This document shows positions 57,715 to 64,000 of a DNA stretch of 64,000 nucleotides, piece by piece. The translations under genes and the position numbers were made by a program. Position 1 is the first letter of the stretch. Each line of letters begins with the position of its first letter. Below the pieces are notes generated by a model. The model was not told the DNA's origin and made no database searches. It was given only the letters and a program-made list of their open reading frames with translations. The DNA comes from Clostridiales bacterium (GTDB lineage: Bacteria; Bacillota; Clostridia; Saccharofermentanales; Saccharofermentanaceae): assembly GCA_017510605.1 (NCBI GenBank), contig JAFWMQ010000012.1, positions 62,001-126,000 on the forward strand. The letters run 5' to 3'.

Positions 57715-58785
57715 ATGTCTGAAAATAGAAGTGTCATTAGCAGTGTTAATGTTACGAGCACGGACATTAAGTGTCCGGGGTGCGGTAATTCCATCGGCAT
57801 AGGCTTCGATCCGGTTACCGCAACTTTATCATGTCCTTTCTGCGGGTTATCGACAAAGCTCTCGACCCCTCAAAACGGTGCGGTTGCCCAAGAACTCGAC
57901 TTCAACACAGCTTTGCAACGTGCGAGTGTGGATTGGGGCCGTTTCAAGAAGCTCATCGTGTGCTCCAACTGCGGCGGTCAGACGGTTTACGATTCCGAAC
58001 AGGTTACAGGCGCCTGTCCTTTTTGCGGTTCAACAAGCGTTGCACCCGCTGCCGAGAATGACCAGATAATGGTACCCAATGCCGTTATCCCTTTCTCTAT
58101 AAGCAAAGATCAGGTTCAGGATCTTTTTACCGGCTATTTGAAGAAAAAGAAGCTCCTTAAGAAGGGCGTGTTAGATTGCAAACTCGAAAATGTTGTTGGT
58201 GTTTATCTTCCCTTCTGGACTTTTGATGCTTATACCGCTTCATCTTATACTGCATATCGAGACGTAGTCGGGAAAGAGAATAATGAACCAATCACCGGAA
58301 GCTGGTATCAAAGTTTTGATGACATCCCGATCTTTGCTTCAGACAGGCTTAGTAATCCGTTCATTTCAAAAGTTCAGGACTTTGACTTTACCAGAGCCGT
58401 TCCTTATTCATCTAAATACCTCGCCGGTATTCCTGCCGAGCGTTATACACTTGGACTCAATGAAGGTTGGGAACGCACAAAAAAGCTGATAACCGGAAAA
58501 ATACAACACGGCATACGTTCCATCCATTGCTATGGCGCGAAAATCTACACTAAATATTACAATGTTAAATTCAGATGCCTTATGGCACCTGTATATCTCG
58601 CCAAATACAAATTCGGCAAAAAGACTTATCTTGTAGCCATCAACGGACAAACCGGCAAAACATGCTGCAAAGCACCTACAATAATCGGCAGGATAATTGC
58701 ACTCATATTAATTGCCGACGCATTACTCGGAATCATCAGTTATTTGGTGTTTTTCCTGTTAGTCAGCTATTTTAGCTCACTTTAA
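57715..58785 (+). CDS. Double zinc-ribbon ('TFIIB-type') membrane protein
   Basis: A 356-residue protein. Ribbons use C20, C23, C40, C43 and C83, C86, C101, C104. A domain with IPFSISKDQVQDLFTGYLKKK, YLPFWTFDA and AGIPAERYTLGL follows, and a membrane helix hairpin ends the protein (from about 325). Family members of 350-370 residues are common in Firmicutes and often mislabelled as primosomal helicase; no helicase motif is present. A paralogue lies at 59788-60864. Function unknown. Confidence 0.75.
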   Translation: MSENRSVISSVNVTSTDIKCPGCGNSIGIGFDPVTATLSCPFCGLSTKLSTPQNGAVAQELDFNTALQRASVDWGRFKKLIVCSNCGGQTVYDSEQVTGACPFCGSTSVAPAAENDQIMVPNAVIPFSISKDQVQDLFTGYLKKKKLLKKGVLDCKLENVVGVYLPFWTFDAYTASSYTAYRDVVGKENNEPITGSWYQSFDDIPIFASDRLSNPFISKVQDFDFTRAVPYSSKYLAGIPAERYTLGLNEGWERTKKLITGKIQHGIRSIHCYGAKIYTKYYNVKFRCLMAPVYLAKYKFGKKTYLVAINGQTGKTCCKAPTIIGRIIALILIADALLGIISYLVFFLLVSYFSSL

Positions 58786-58867
58786 TTCGATTGATCTTGT
58801 CATTGGGGTTCATCTTAGATAGGGAAATTAGCAGTATTCTCAAACAGATGCGAAAGGAAAAATCTAT

Positions 58868-58933
58868 ATGAAGGTCTTGATTATAAGCGGTTTGCACAAC
58901 GGTATATGGCTGCCTGTAAAAGAAAGGGGATAA
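58868..58933 (+). CDS. Possible 21-codon upstream ORF
   Basis: MKVLIISGLHNGIWLPVKER follows AAGGAAAAATC and ends 2 bases before the next ATG. Coupling to the lipoprotein gene is possible. The evidence is only the ribosome site and spacing. Confidence 0.25.
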   Translation: MKVLIISGLHNGIWLPVKERG

Positions 58934-58935
58934 TA

Positions 58936-59103
58936 ATGAAAGCAAAAAGAATACCTGTTTTGATTCTTTGCGGAGCGTTAATGTTGGCGTCCGCAGGATG
59001 CAGCACACAGGAAACTATACCGGTAAATAAAGCATCATACCATGAAGAGAATACTTTCGCTTATACTGCTTCCACTATATGTAAGGAGAAACAAAATGCG
59101 TAA
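58936..59103 (+). CDS. Very short lipoprotein
   Basis: A 55-residue precursor. MKAKRIPVLILCGALMLASA then GC is a clear lipoprotein signal; the mature part is only 33 residues (STQETIPVNKASYHEENTFA and onward). AAAGGGG is the ribosome site. Its last codons overlap the next gene by 8 bases. It may be a truncated relative of the PEBP lipoprotein, or a true small lipoprotein. Confidence 0.5.
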   Translation: MKAKRIPVLILCGALMLASAGCSTQETIPVNKASYHEENTFAYTASTICKEKQNA

Positions 59104-59728
59104 ATTCCTTTCAATCATGCTCATCGGAACACTCTCTTTGGGCATAGCAGCCTGCGCGAAAGAACCCGCTCCGTCAACCGCAGCATCCGAAAACACCGAA
59201 GTCACAACCGATGCACTTGCTGAAGAACCGGTTGATAACAGCGATGATAAATTCGTCAGCGCTTATCCGGCCTTTAAGGTCACCTCAGAGAGCCTTGACG
59301 GCAAGTTTTGGGTCGAAGACTGTGCATTCCAGGGCGGGAATGCCTCTCCGCAGCTCTCCTGGGAGCCCGTAGAAGGCGCAACCACTTATGTCATCTACAT
59401 GGTCGACCTGACCGCCAGCAACATCATCCACTGGAAGTCAGTCGGTATCACCGAAACAAACCTCCCTCAGGGCTGGGCAGTTTCTGCCTTCTCTCAAGGA
59501 GAAGTATCTAAAGCCGATTACGTCGGACCTAACCCTCCGTCGGGATCAACAAATCAGTACAACATCTATGTTTTCGCGCTCAAAGCACCCGTAGAAAGAG
59601 TCAAGGGCAGCCTCGGAACTCAGGCTTTAAAGCTCCAGGAATTCATGGACAGTCTTGATACGGATGCAGAAGGAAACTCAGGCAATATCGTTGCAGTCGG
59701 CCGCGTAGTAGGGTATTACACCAGATAA
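59096..59728 (+). CDS. PEBP-family (YbhB/YbcL-like) lipoprotein
   Basis: A 210-residue precursor with lipobox AAC, then an Ala/Thr/Glu spacer. The mature domain matches phosphatidylethanolamine-binding/Raf-kinase-inhibitor-like proteins: SPQLSWEPVEGATTYVIYMV, IIHWKSVGI, YVGPNPPSGSTNQYNIYVFA. The usual DPDAP of bacterial members is replaced by MVDLTAS, so one ligand-site region differs. The family binds anionic groups; the bacterial role is unclear. The start at 59096 follows AAGGAG. Confidence 0.85.
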   Translation: MRKFLSIMLIGTLSLGIAACAKEPAPSTAASENTEVTTDALAEEPVDNSDDKFVSAYPAFKVTSESLDGKFWVEDCAFQGGNASPQLSWEPVEGATTYVIYMVDLTASNIIHWKSVGITETNLPQGWAVSAFSQGEVSKADYVGPNPPSGSTNQYNIYVFALKAPVERVKGSLGTQALKLQEFMDSLDTDAEGNSGNIVAVGRVVGYYTR

Positions 59729-59787
59729 TCCTGAATTATATAATCTAATTCGATCACATGGTTTAATTGATATTGAAGGTGGAAGCG

Positions 59788-60864
59788 ATGTCGGAAAACA
59801 AACCGTTTATTGGTGCAGTTAATGTTACGAGTTCGGAAGTCAAGTGTCCCGGTTGTGGTGGCACTATAGGCATTAAATATGATCCGGAAAGTTTAAATCT
59901 GACTTGTCCTTTCTGTGGATTGATTTCGAAACTTCCTCAACCCGGAACAGTTCCTGTTATGCAGGAATTCGATTTCAACACGGCTTTGCAGCGTGCCAGC
60001 GTAAACTGGGGACAAGTAAAGAAATTGATAGTATGTTCGAACTGCGGCGGTCAGACAATTTATGATGCTGAACAGGTTACAGGTGCCTGCCCTTTTTGCG
60101 GATCAACAAGCGTAAATCCCGCTGCGGAGAACTCGCAGATCATGGCTCCTCAATCGATAATTCCATTTTCGATAAGTAAAGATCTGGCCCAACAACACTT
60201 TACTAACTATTTGAAAAGCAAAACTCTCGTAAAGAAAGGTGCGACCGACAGTATACTTGAGAATATCACAGGCTTATATCTGCCATTTTGGACTTATGAC
60301 GCGCTTGCAATCTCATATTACCATGCACACCACGATGGCGGGAAAAACATGCCCAGTTATAATTACCAAGGTGTGTTGAACCAGTTTTATGATGACATTG
60401 TCATCTACGGTTCTGACAGGATCCGTCATCCGCATATCAGAAGAGTCCAGAATTTTGATTTTCAAAGAATGGTTCCATATTCACCGGAATATCTGGCAGG
60501 CATTCCGGCTGAGCGCTATACGGTAGGTCTAAATGACGGGTGGGAACGTGCAAAGTTTCAGATTACTGAAAAAATCAAAAAGGCTTTGTTGCGAAAGTTC
60601 TTTATGAAAGCCTGTGTCGATGCGATAAATACCAACTATTATAACGTCAAGTTTAGATATGTTCTGGCTCCGATATATCTCGCTTCATATAAATACGGCA
60701 AGATAACATTTCCTGTAGCTATCAACGGACAGACTGGTCAAACATACTGTGAAGCACCAACTTACATTCCTTTGTTGGTGGTTTTGGGTGTGATTTGTGC
60801 ATTGGTAATATTGGCTATTAACGGCTTGATCATGGTATTACCGGAGTTCCTTTCCGGATTATGA
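59788..60864 (+). CDS. Double zinc-ribbon membrane protein, paralogue of the 57.7 kb protein
   Basis: A 358-residue protein. It shares the start MSENKPF, the two zinc ribbons (CPGCGG to CPFCGL; CSNCGG to CPFCGS), DFNTALQRAS, IPFSISKD, LAGIPAERYT and VAINGQTG with the 57715 protein, then ends in a membrane helix. Divergence is clear over the middle, so the duplication is not recent. The start at 59788 matches the paralogue and follows GGTGGAAG. Function unknown. Confidence 0.75.
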   Translation: MSENKPFIGAVNVTSSEVKCPGCGGTIGIKYDPESLNLTCPFCGLISKLPQPGTVPVMQEFDFNTALQRASVNWGQVKKLIVCSNCGGQTIYDAEQVTGACPFCGSTSVNPAAENSQIMAPQSIIPFSISKDLAQQHFTNYLKSKTLVKKGATDSILENITGLYLPFWTYDALAISYYHAHHDGGKNMPSYNYQGVLNQFYDDIVIYGSDRIRHPHIRRVQNFDFQRMVPYSPEYLAGIPAERYTVGLNDGWERAKFQITEKIKKALLRKFFMKACVDAINTNYYNVKFRYVLAPIYLASYKYGKITFPVAINGQTGQTYCEAPTYIPLLVVLGVICALVILAINGLIMVLPEFLSGL

Positions 60865-60946
60865 GTTAGGGAGGAAATGCGGATATGCCAAGGAAGAAGA
60901 ATTCGTGAAAGATGCGTATTAAGAACCCGAAAAGGAGGCATTTAAA

Positions 60947-61150
60947 ATGGCAGATAATCTCAAAGCTGAAGATGGTGAGCATATGATTAAGGAGATAAGC
61001 AAGTCCCAAGAGGGTTCAGAGCTTTCTACAGATGAACTTAAAGCAAAACCACTCACTGCAAAGAGTGCAGATGAGGCAGCCGGACTCGTAAAAGCAGAGG
61101 GGCAGGAAATCACAGTGGAAGAGACCGCAATCCTTTGGGATGAGATCTAA
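60947..61150 (+). CDS. Small acidic protein with Nif11-like leader tail
   Basis: A 67-residue protein (MADNLKAEDGEHMIKEISKS and onward). The second half, KAKPLTAKSADEAAGLVKAE then ITVEETAILWDEI, recalls the 'KAAKSPEEVIAIAKEAGFEIS' tail of Nif11-type peptide leaders. There is no GG cleavage site or core peptide afterwards. AAAAGGAGG is a strong ribosome site. The following gene starts 51 bases later. It could be a leader-only relic or a small regulatory protein. Confidence 0.5.
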   Translation: MADNLKAEDGEHMIKEISKSQEGSELSTDELKAKPLTAKSADEAAGLVKAEGQEITVEETAILWDEI

Positions 61151-61201
61151 TTGAAAATCAACTGTATAAAGAGTCAGCAGTGCGAAAACGAGGTCATCCG
61201 G

Positions 61202-62134
61202 ATGCATAACGATCAGTGCGGGCAAAACAACCAGTGCGGCATACAGAACAACCCATATGATTTGAATAATGAGGTGTACCCAAACGAGGCATATACTAAT
61301 GCCCCATATCAGCATGTGCCTTCTGCCGTTAATTCCCGGAAGTCCAAAAAGACCGCTATGATCTTCTGCATCATATCGAACGTGCTGATGGTCTTGGGTG
61401 TACTTGCTATTCCTTTTCTCTTTGTCATGATCCTGGCTATGGGTTTCGGTGCTGTCGGGGAAACTTTTTATACGGCGCTGCTCATAGCGCTTGCATGCGC
61501 GCTTGGCCCCATCGCGAGCCTTGCTTTCGCGATTGCGGCAAAAGTAAAGAACCATAAGAGCATCTGGGCCGTGGTGAATATGGTGATCTCAACCATACTG
61601 ATACTGGCTCCAGCCGCACTCGGAATAATCTATGTGAATGACAGGAAAAACAATCCCAAGCCTGTTGCACAAACCGAGGATTACGAATACATTCTCAATA
61701 AGCACCCATATTATGACGAGATGAAGGCCTGCCTTGAAGAGCATGATTTTGACGACACACTGATCGACAACTCAGGACGCAGAATGTCGAGTTGTAATTA
61801 TATTGTCAGGATATATGTTTCCACTGAATCTTCGGAGGAGAAGCGCAGCGAAGTCAACGAATATCTGCGACAGATGCGCGACATCTGTCGCAAGACGGAT
61901 GAGATGGGTATATATCCGGAAGGGATGAGTTTCAGGATCTGGTTCTATTATTTCAATCCGGATATAGACAAGAAAGTATATAGTGCAGTTGATATACCGG
62001 ACATTTCTGCGGATACTCCGGATGAGGAGATAGATGTCGATAAATATATCGACAATGCGCTCTCGGGCGGACTTGTTCCCGGTATTATCTGGGACAAGCT
62101 GGGCAATGCAAATATGCAGATTATAATAAATTAG
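61202..62134 (+). CDS. Membrane protein with Asn/Gln-rich N-terminus and extracytoplasmic tail
   Basis: A 310-residue protein. Residues 1-50 are Asn/Tyr/Pro-rich (CGQNNQCGIQNNPYDLNNEV), residues 55-165 hold three or four helices, and the last 150 residues are soluble and acidic (DYEYILNKHPYYDEMKACLE; PDISADTPDEEIDVDKYIDN). The start at 61202 has GAGGT at proper distance; a TTG at 61151 is less likely. Family unknown. It converges on the Cache-GGDEF gene. Confidence 0.6.
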   Translation: MHNDQCGQNNQCGIQNNPYDLNNEVYPNEAYTNAPYQHVPSAVNSRKSKKTAMIFCIISNVLMVLGVLAIPFLFVMILAMGFGAVGETFYTALLIALACALGPIASLAFAIAAKVKNHKSIWAVVNMVISTILILAPAALGIIYVNDRKNNPKPVAQTEDYEYILNKHPYYDEMKACLEEHDFDDTLIDNSGRRMSSCNYIVRIYVSTESSEEKRSEVNEYLRQMRDICRKTDEMGIYPEGMSFRIWFYYFNPDIDKKVYSAVDIPDISADTPDEEIDVDKYIDNALSGGLVPGIIWDKLGNANMQIIIN

Positions 62135-62176
62135 GATAAGATAAGAATTAGAAAGAAATCAGGTCTTTATCACGGT

Positions 62177-63982
62177 TTAACCCAGGTTATTCATATCATG
62201 CCCTGTACGGCTGTCTCCGGTGAATCCGTCCAATGCATGTATCTTCTGCTTCTGATCGTACATCTGCTTATCAGCTCTCTCAAAGACATCTTTGAATGAG
62301 TTGTCATTATCGCGGTCAAATACGGCTTTCCCGTAGGCGATCGAGACTCGCTTGGTAATATCGTCAGAAGATTTCCTGTGCTGTTCAAGGAGCATATCCA
62401 ACGCTTCGAGCTTCTCACCGATCCTTGCATATTCAAGCACTGACGGAATGATGACGAACTCATCTCCTCCGATCCTGAAGACGGTACTCATCGGGAATGC
62501 CTTACAGAGAATCCTTGTAGCCGTTTTGATCGCTTTGTCACCTGCCCGATGGCCGTGGGTGTCGTTGATCAGTTTCAGATAGTTGAGATCACACATTATT
62601 ACGGCAAACTCAGCGGTTCCGCTCTTTATCTGTTCATTGATATATTCTATGGTATCCTCGAATGCATGCTTGTTCTTGACCTTGGTGAGCGAATCAACAT
62701 AAGCGAGATTCCTCATGGTGACAAGGTCGTCTTCCTGTTTCTTAAGCGTTTGAGCGTCCTTCTCTATCCGCTCTTCCTGCGCGGCAACCTGCGCCCTGAT
62801 GTCTTCCGTCCTGGTCCTTATCTTGTCTATCGCAAGTCTGAAGTTTCTGGAGACTTCACCTACCTCATCGCCACTCTCAGGAGGCAGTATGACATCGTAA
62901 TTGCCTTCACCGATCTCGTTCGCTGCGGCAGCGATCTTTCTTAAAGGTCTGGTAATACGCATTGAGATTATCGCGGCTACAACTCCGGCAACGGCCGCCA
63001 TGATAACAGACGCAATGACCATGATAACGAGCGCATGGTCTCTTTCCCTGTAAATACTGTCGTGTCCGTCACAAAGAACAAACTTCATTCCGTTGCGCAA
63101 TGTCACAAAGGTCATGACACGGTCCCGTCCCTGATAACGGTATCGGATCAGGGAGTCAGTTGTTCTTTCCTGATTCATCAGTTCGCCGTTCTCGATTATC
63201 TCGTCTTCCTCATCTCCGTGAACATGTTCCTGTCCCGGGAAATCCAAGTGATAATGTACATTTCCGTTTGCGGCCTTGAGATACATATAACCTGTCTCGT
63301 TATATCTTAATGATTCAACCCACTCAAGAAGCCTCGAGAAACTTATATCAATGCCGATAACTGCGACAGGAGTATCTTCCAAAAAGACCGGCTCGACATA
63401 GGTGATCAGATAATCATCTATGCTTCCGTCATAATACGGCTCGGTCCAAAGTGCTTTTCCATTCCTTATCGGTGCATAATACCAATACTCCGAGACAGGA
63501 TCCTCAGCAATCTCCTTCTGGGTAAAAGGTATCGTTATAAATGTTCCGTCTTCATCTCGGCTGTAATATGTGCCTTCATCGCGGTCGACCGGTCCTGTAA
63601 CATCAAGAGTGTAATGAATGTAGGCGCTCTGGATAACATCGTTCCCCTCGGTCATGTATTTGATAAGATCATCAGATTCATCGATTATGGAATAGCGCAG
63701 TCCGGCATCATCTTTAAGGGTCTGAAGATCAGGGATCCTGCTTACGGTCCATCTCGAAAGTGATCCTACGGCATCCTCGATCCTGAGAAGTTCCGTATCA
63801 AGGTCGGATCCTCTCTCGTCGCAGAAGAGATTCATCTGGGCAACCGCGCCCTTGGTAAGGACGTTTCCCATGAATAAAACGCATATAGCCTCAAGGCCCA
63901 GGGCAAGCACAACGACCACACTGACTATCAATATAATCAGTTTGGTACTTATTGACGAAAAGAAAAGCCTGGTCTTCTTCAT
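62177..63982 (-). CDS. Cache-HAMP-GGDEF diguanylate cyclase
   Basis: A 601-residue protein. Helix 1 (15-40), an extracellular double-Cache-like sensor (45-325, with YWYYAPIRNGKALWTEPYYD and VIGIDISFSRLLEWVESL), helix 2 (about 330-352), a HAMP linker (RITRPLRKIAAAANEIGEGN), a coiled coil (400-430), then a GGDEF domain with RIGGDEF (505-509). The I-site is absent (PMST). Cache domains sense small molecules such as amino or organic acids outside the cell. AAGGAA is the ribosome site. The start is near the window end but complete. Confidence 0.9.
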   Translation of the reverse strand: MKKTRLFFSSISTKLIILIVSVVVVLALGLEAICVLFMGNVLTKGAVAQMNLFCDERGSDLDTELLRIEDAVGSLSRWTVSRIPDLQTLKDDAGLRYSIIDESDDLIKYMTEGNDVIQSAYIHYTLDVTGPVDRDEGTYYSRDEDGTFITIPFTQKEIAEDPVSEYWYYAPIRNGKALWTEPYYDGSIDDYLITYVEPVFLEDTPVAVIGIDISFSRLLEWVESLRYNETGYMYLKAANGNVHYHLDFPGQEHVHGDEEDEIIENGELMNQERTTDSLIRYRYQGRDRVMTFVTLRNGMKFVLCDGHDSIYRERDHALVIMVIASVIMAAVAGVVAAIISMRITRPLRKIAAAANEIGEGNYDVILPPESGDEVGEVSRNFRLAIDKIRTRTEDIRAQVAAQEERIEKDAQTLKKQEDDLVTMRNLAYVDSLTKVKNKHAFEDTIEYINEQIKSGTAEFAVIMCDLNYLKLINDTHGHRAGDKAIKTATRILCKAFPMSTVFRIGGDEFVIIPSVLEYARIGEKLEALDMLLEQHRKSSDDITKRVSIAYGKAVFDRDNDNSFKDVFERADKQMYDQKQKIHALDGFTGDSRTGHDMNNLG

Positions 63983-64000
63983 TTCTAAATTCCTTGATCA

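Noticed and set aside
57715..60864. Primosomal helicase (PriA) for the two double zinc-ribbon proteins
   Set aside because: No Walker A or B or helicase motifs are present; only the zinc ribbons recall PriA, and the C-terminus is a membrane helix.
1..64000. tRNA, rRNA, CRISPR or prophage regions
   Set aside because: Reading both strands I found no cloverleaf-like gene, regularly spaced repeats, integrase or structural phage gene. A dedicated scan could still find a short RNA.

Overview
The window reads as chromosomal DNA from a Gram-positive, low-to-moderate GC anaerobe of the Bacillota, most likely a gut or rumen Clostridia (Oscillospiraceae, Lachnospiraceae or Saccharofermentans type). The reasons are family-level: strong AGGAGG-type ribosome sites, many threonine-rich lipoproteins, CPBP proteases, diguanylate cyclases fused to LacI-like sensor domains, a wealth of zinc-ribbon membrane proteins and double-glycine leader peptides. 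I saw no rRNA, tRNA, CRISPR array, insertion sequence, replication origin or intact phage gene. Genus assignment is inference.

Layout. 0-9 kb: the end of a zinc-ribbon gene, an XRE regulator, a CPBP protease, a flavodoxin-type oxidoreductase fusion, then a tight six-gene operon of membrane proteins (3.1-8.8 kb) ending in a TauE/CTP-transferase-like fusion. 9-18 kb: lipoproteins, two diguanylate cyclases, a guanine-deaminase-like enzyme, a HEAT-repeat protein and a zinc-ribbon membrane protein. 18-22 kb, visibly more AT-rich: a J-domain membrane protein, zinc-ribbon proteins and a CASTOR/POLLUX-like channel. 22-30 kb: a tRNA-dihydrouridine synthase, three tandem small proteins with double-glycine leaders, an FkbM methyltransferase, a HEAT-like protein, a small double zinc-ribbon protein with a leader-like start, a broken TIR gene and a fourth double-glycine protein. 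30-45 kb: zinc-ribbon/TPR membrane proteins, an LD-carboxypeptidase-like S66 peptidase, a metallophosphoesterase, a transglutaminase-like protein, a small kinase, an acetyltransferase, lipoproteins and membrane proteins. 45-51 kb: a PAS-GGDEF protein, an SGNH esterase and a second LacI-GGDEF protein. 51-64 kb: a modular zinc-ribbon/PASTA/Ig-like surface protein, a PAS protein, broken genes, a DUF6273-type surface protein, paired zinc-ribbon proteins around a PEBP lipoprotein, and a Cache-HAMP-GGDEF protein.

Themes. Five GGDEF proteins occur without any EAL or HD-GYP partner here. About fifteen genes encode zinc ribbons, often next to membrane segments. There are repeated paralogue pairs (3.9/38.3 kb, 12.7/17.5 kb, 10.1/48.8 kb, 29.9/36.3 kb, 57.7/59.8 kb), which suggests local gene-family expansion. 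Promoters are often of the extended -10 type (TGnTATAAT), and three of them sit so close to the start codon that leaderless translation is likely.

The best candidate for something undescribed is the family of double-glycine leader proteins at 23.5-24.5 kb and 29.4-29.7 kb. Three members share an ungapped core after the leader, next to an FkbM methyltransferase and without a local peptidase-transporter. All functional statements come from reading the sequence; no database search was run.
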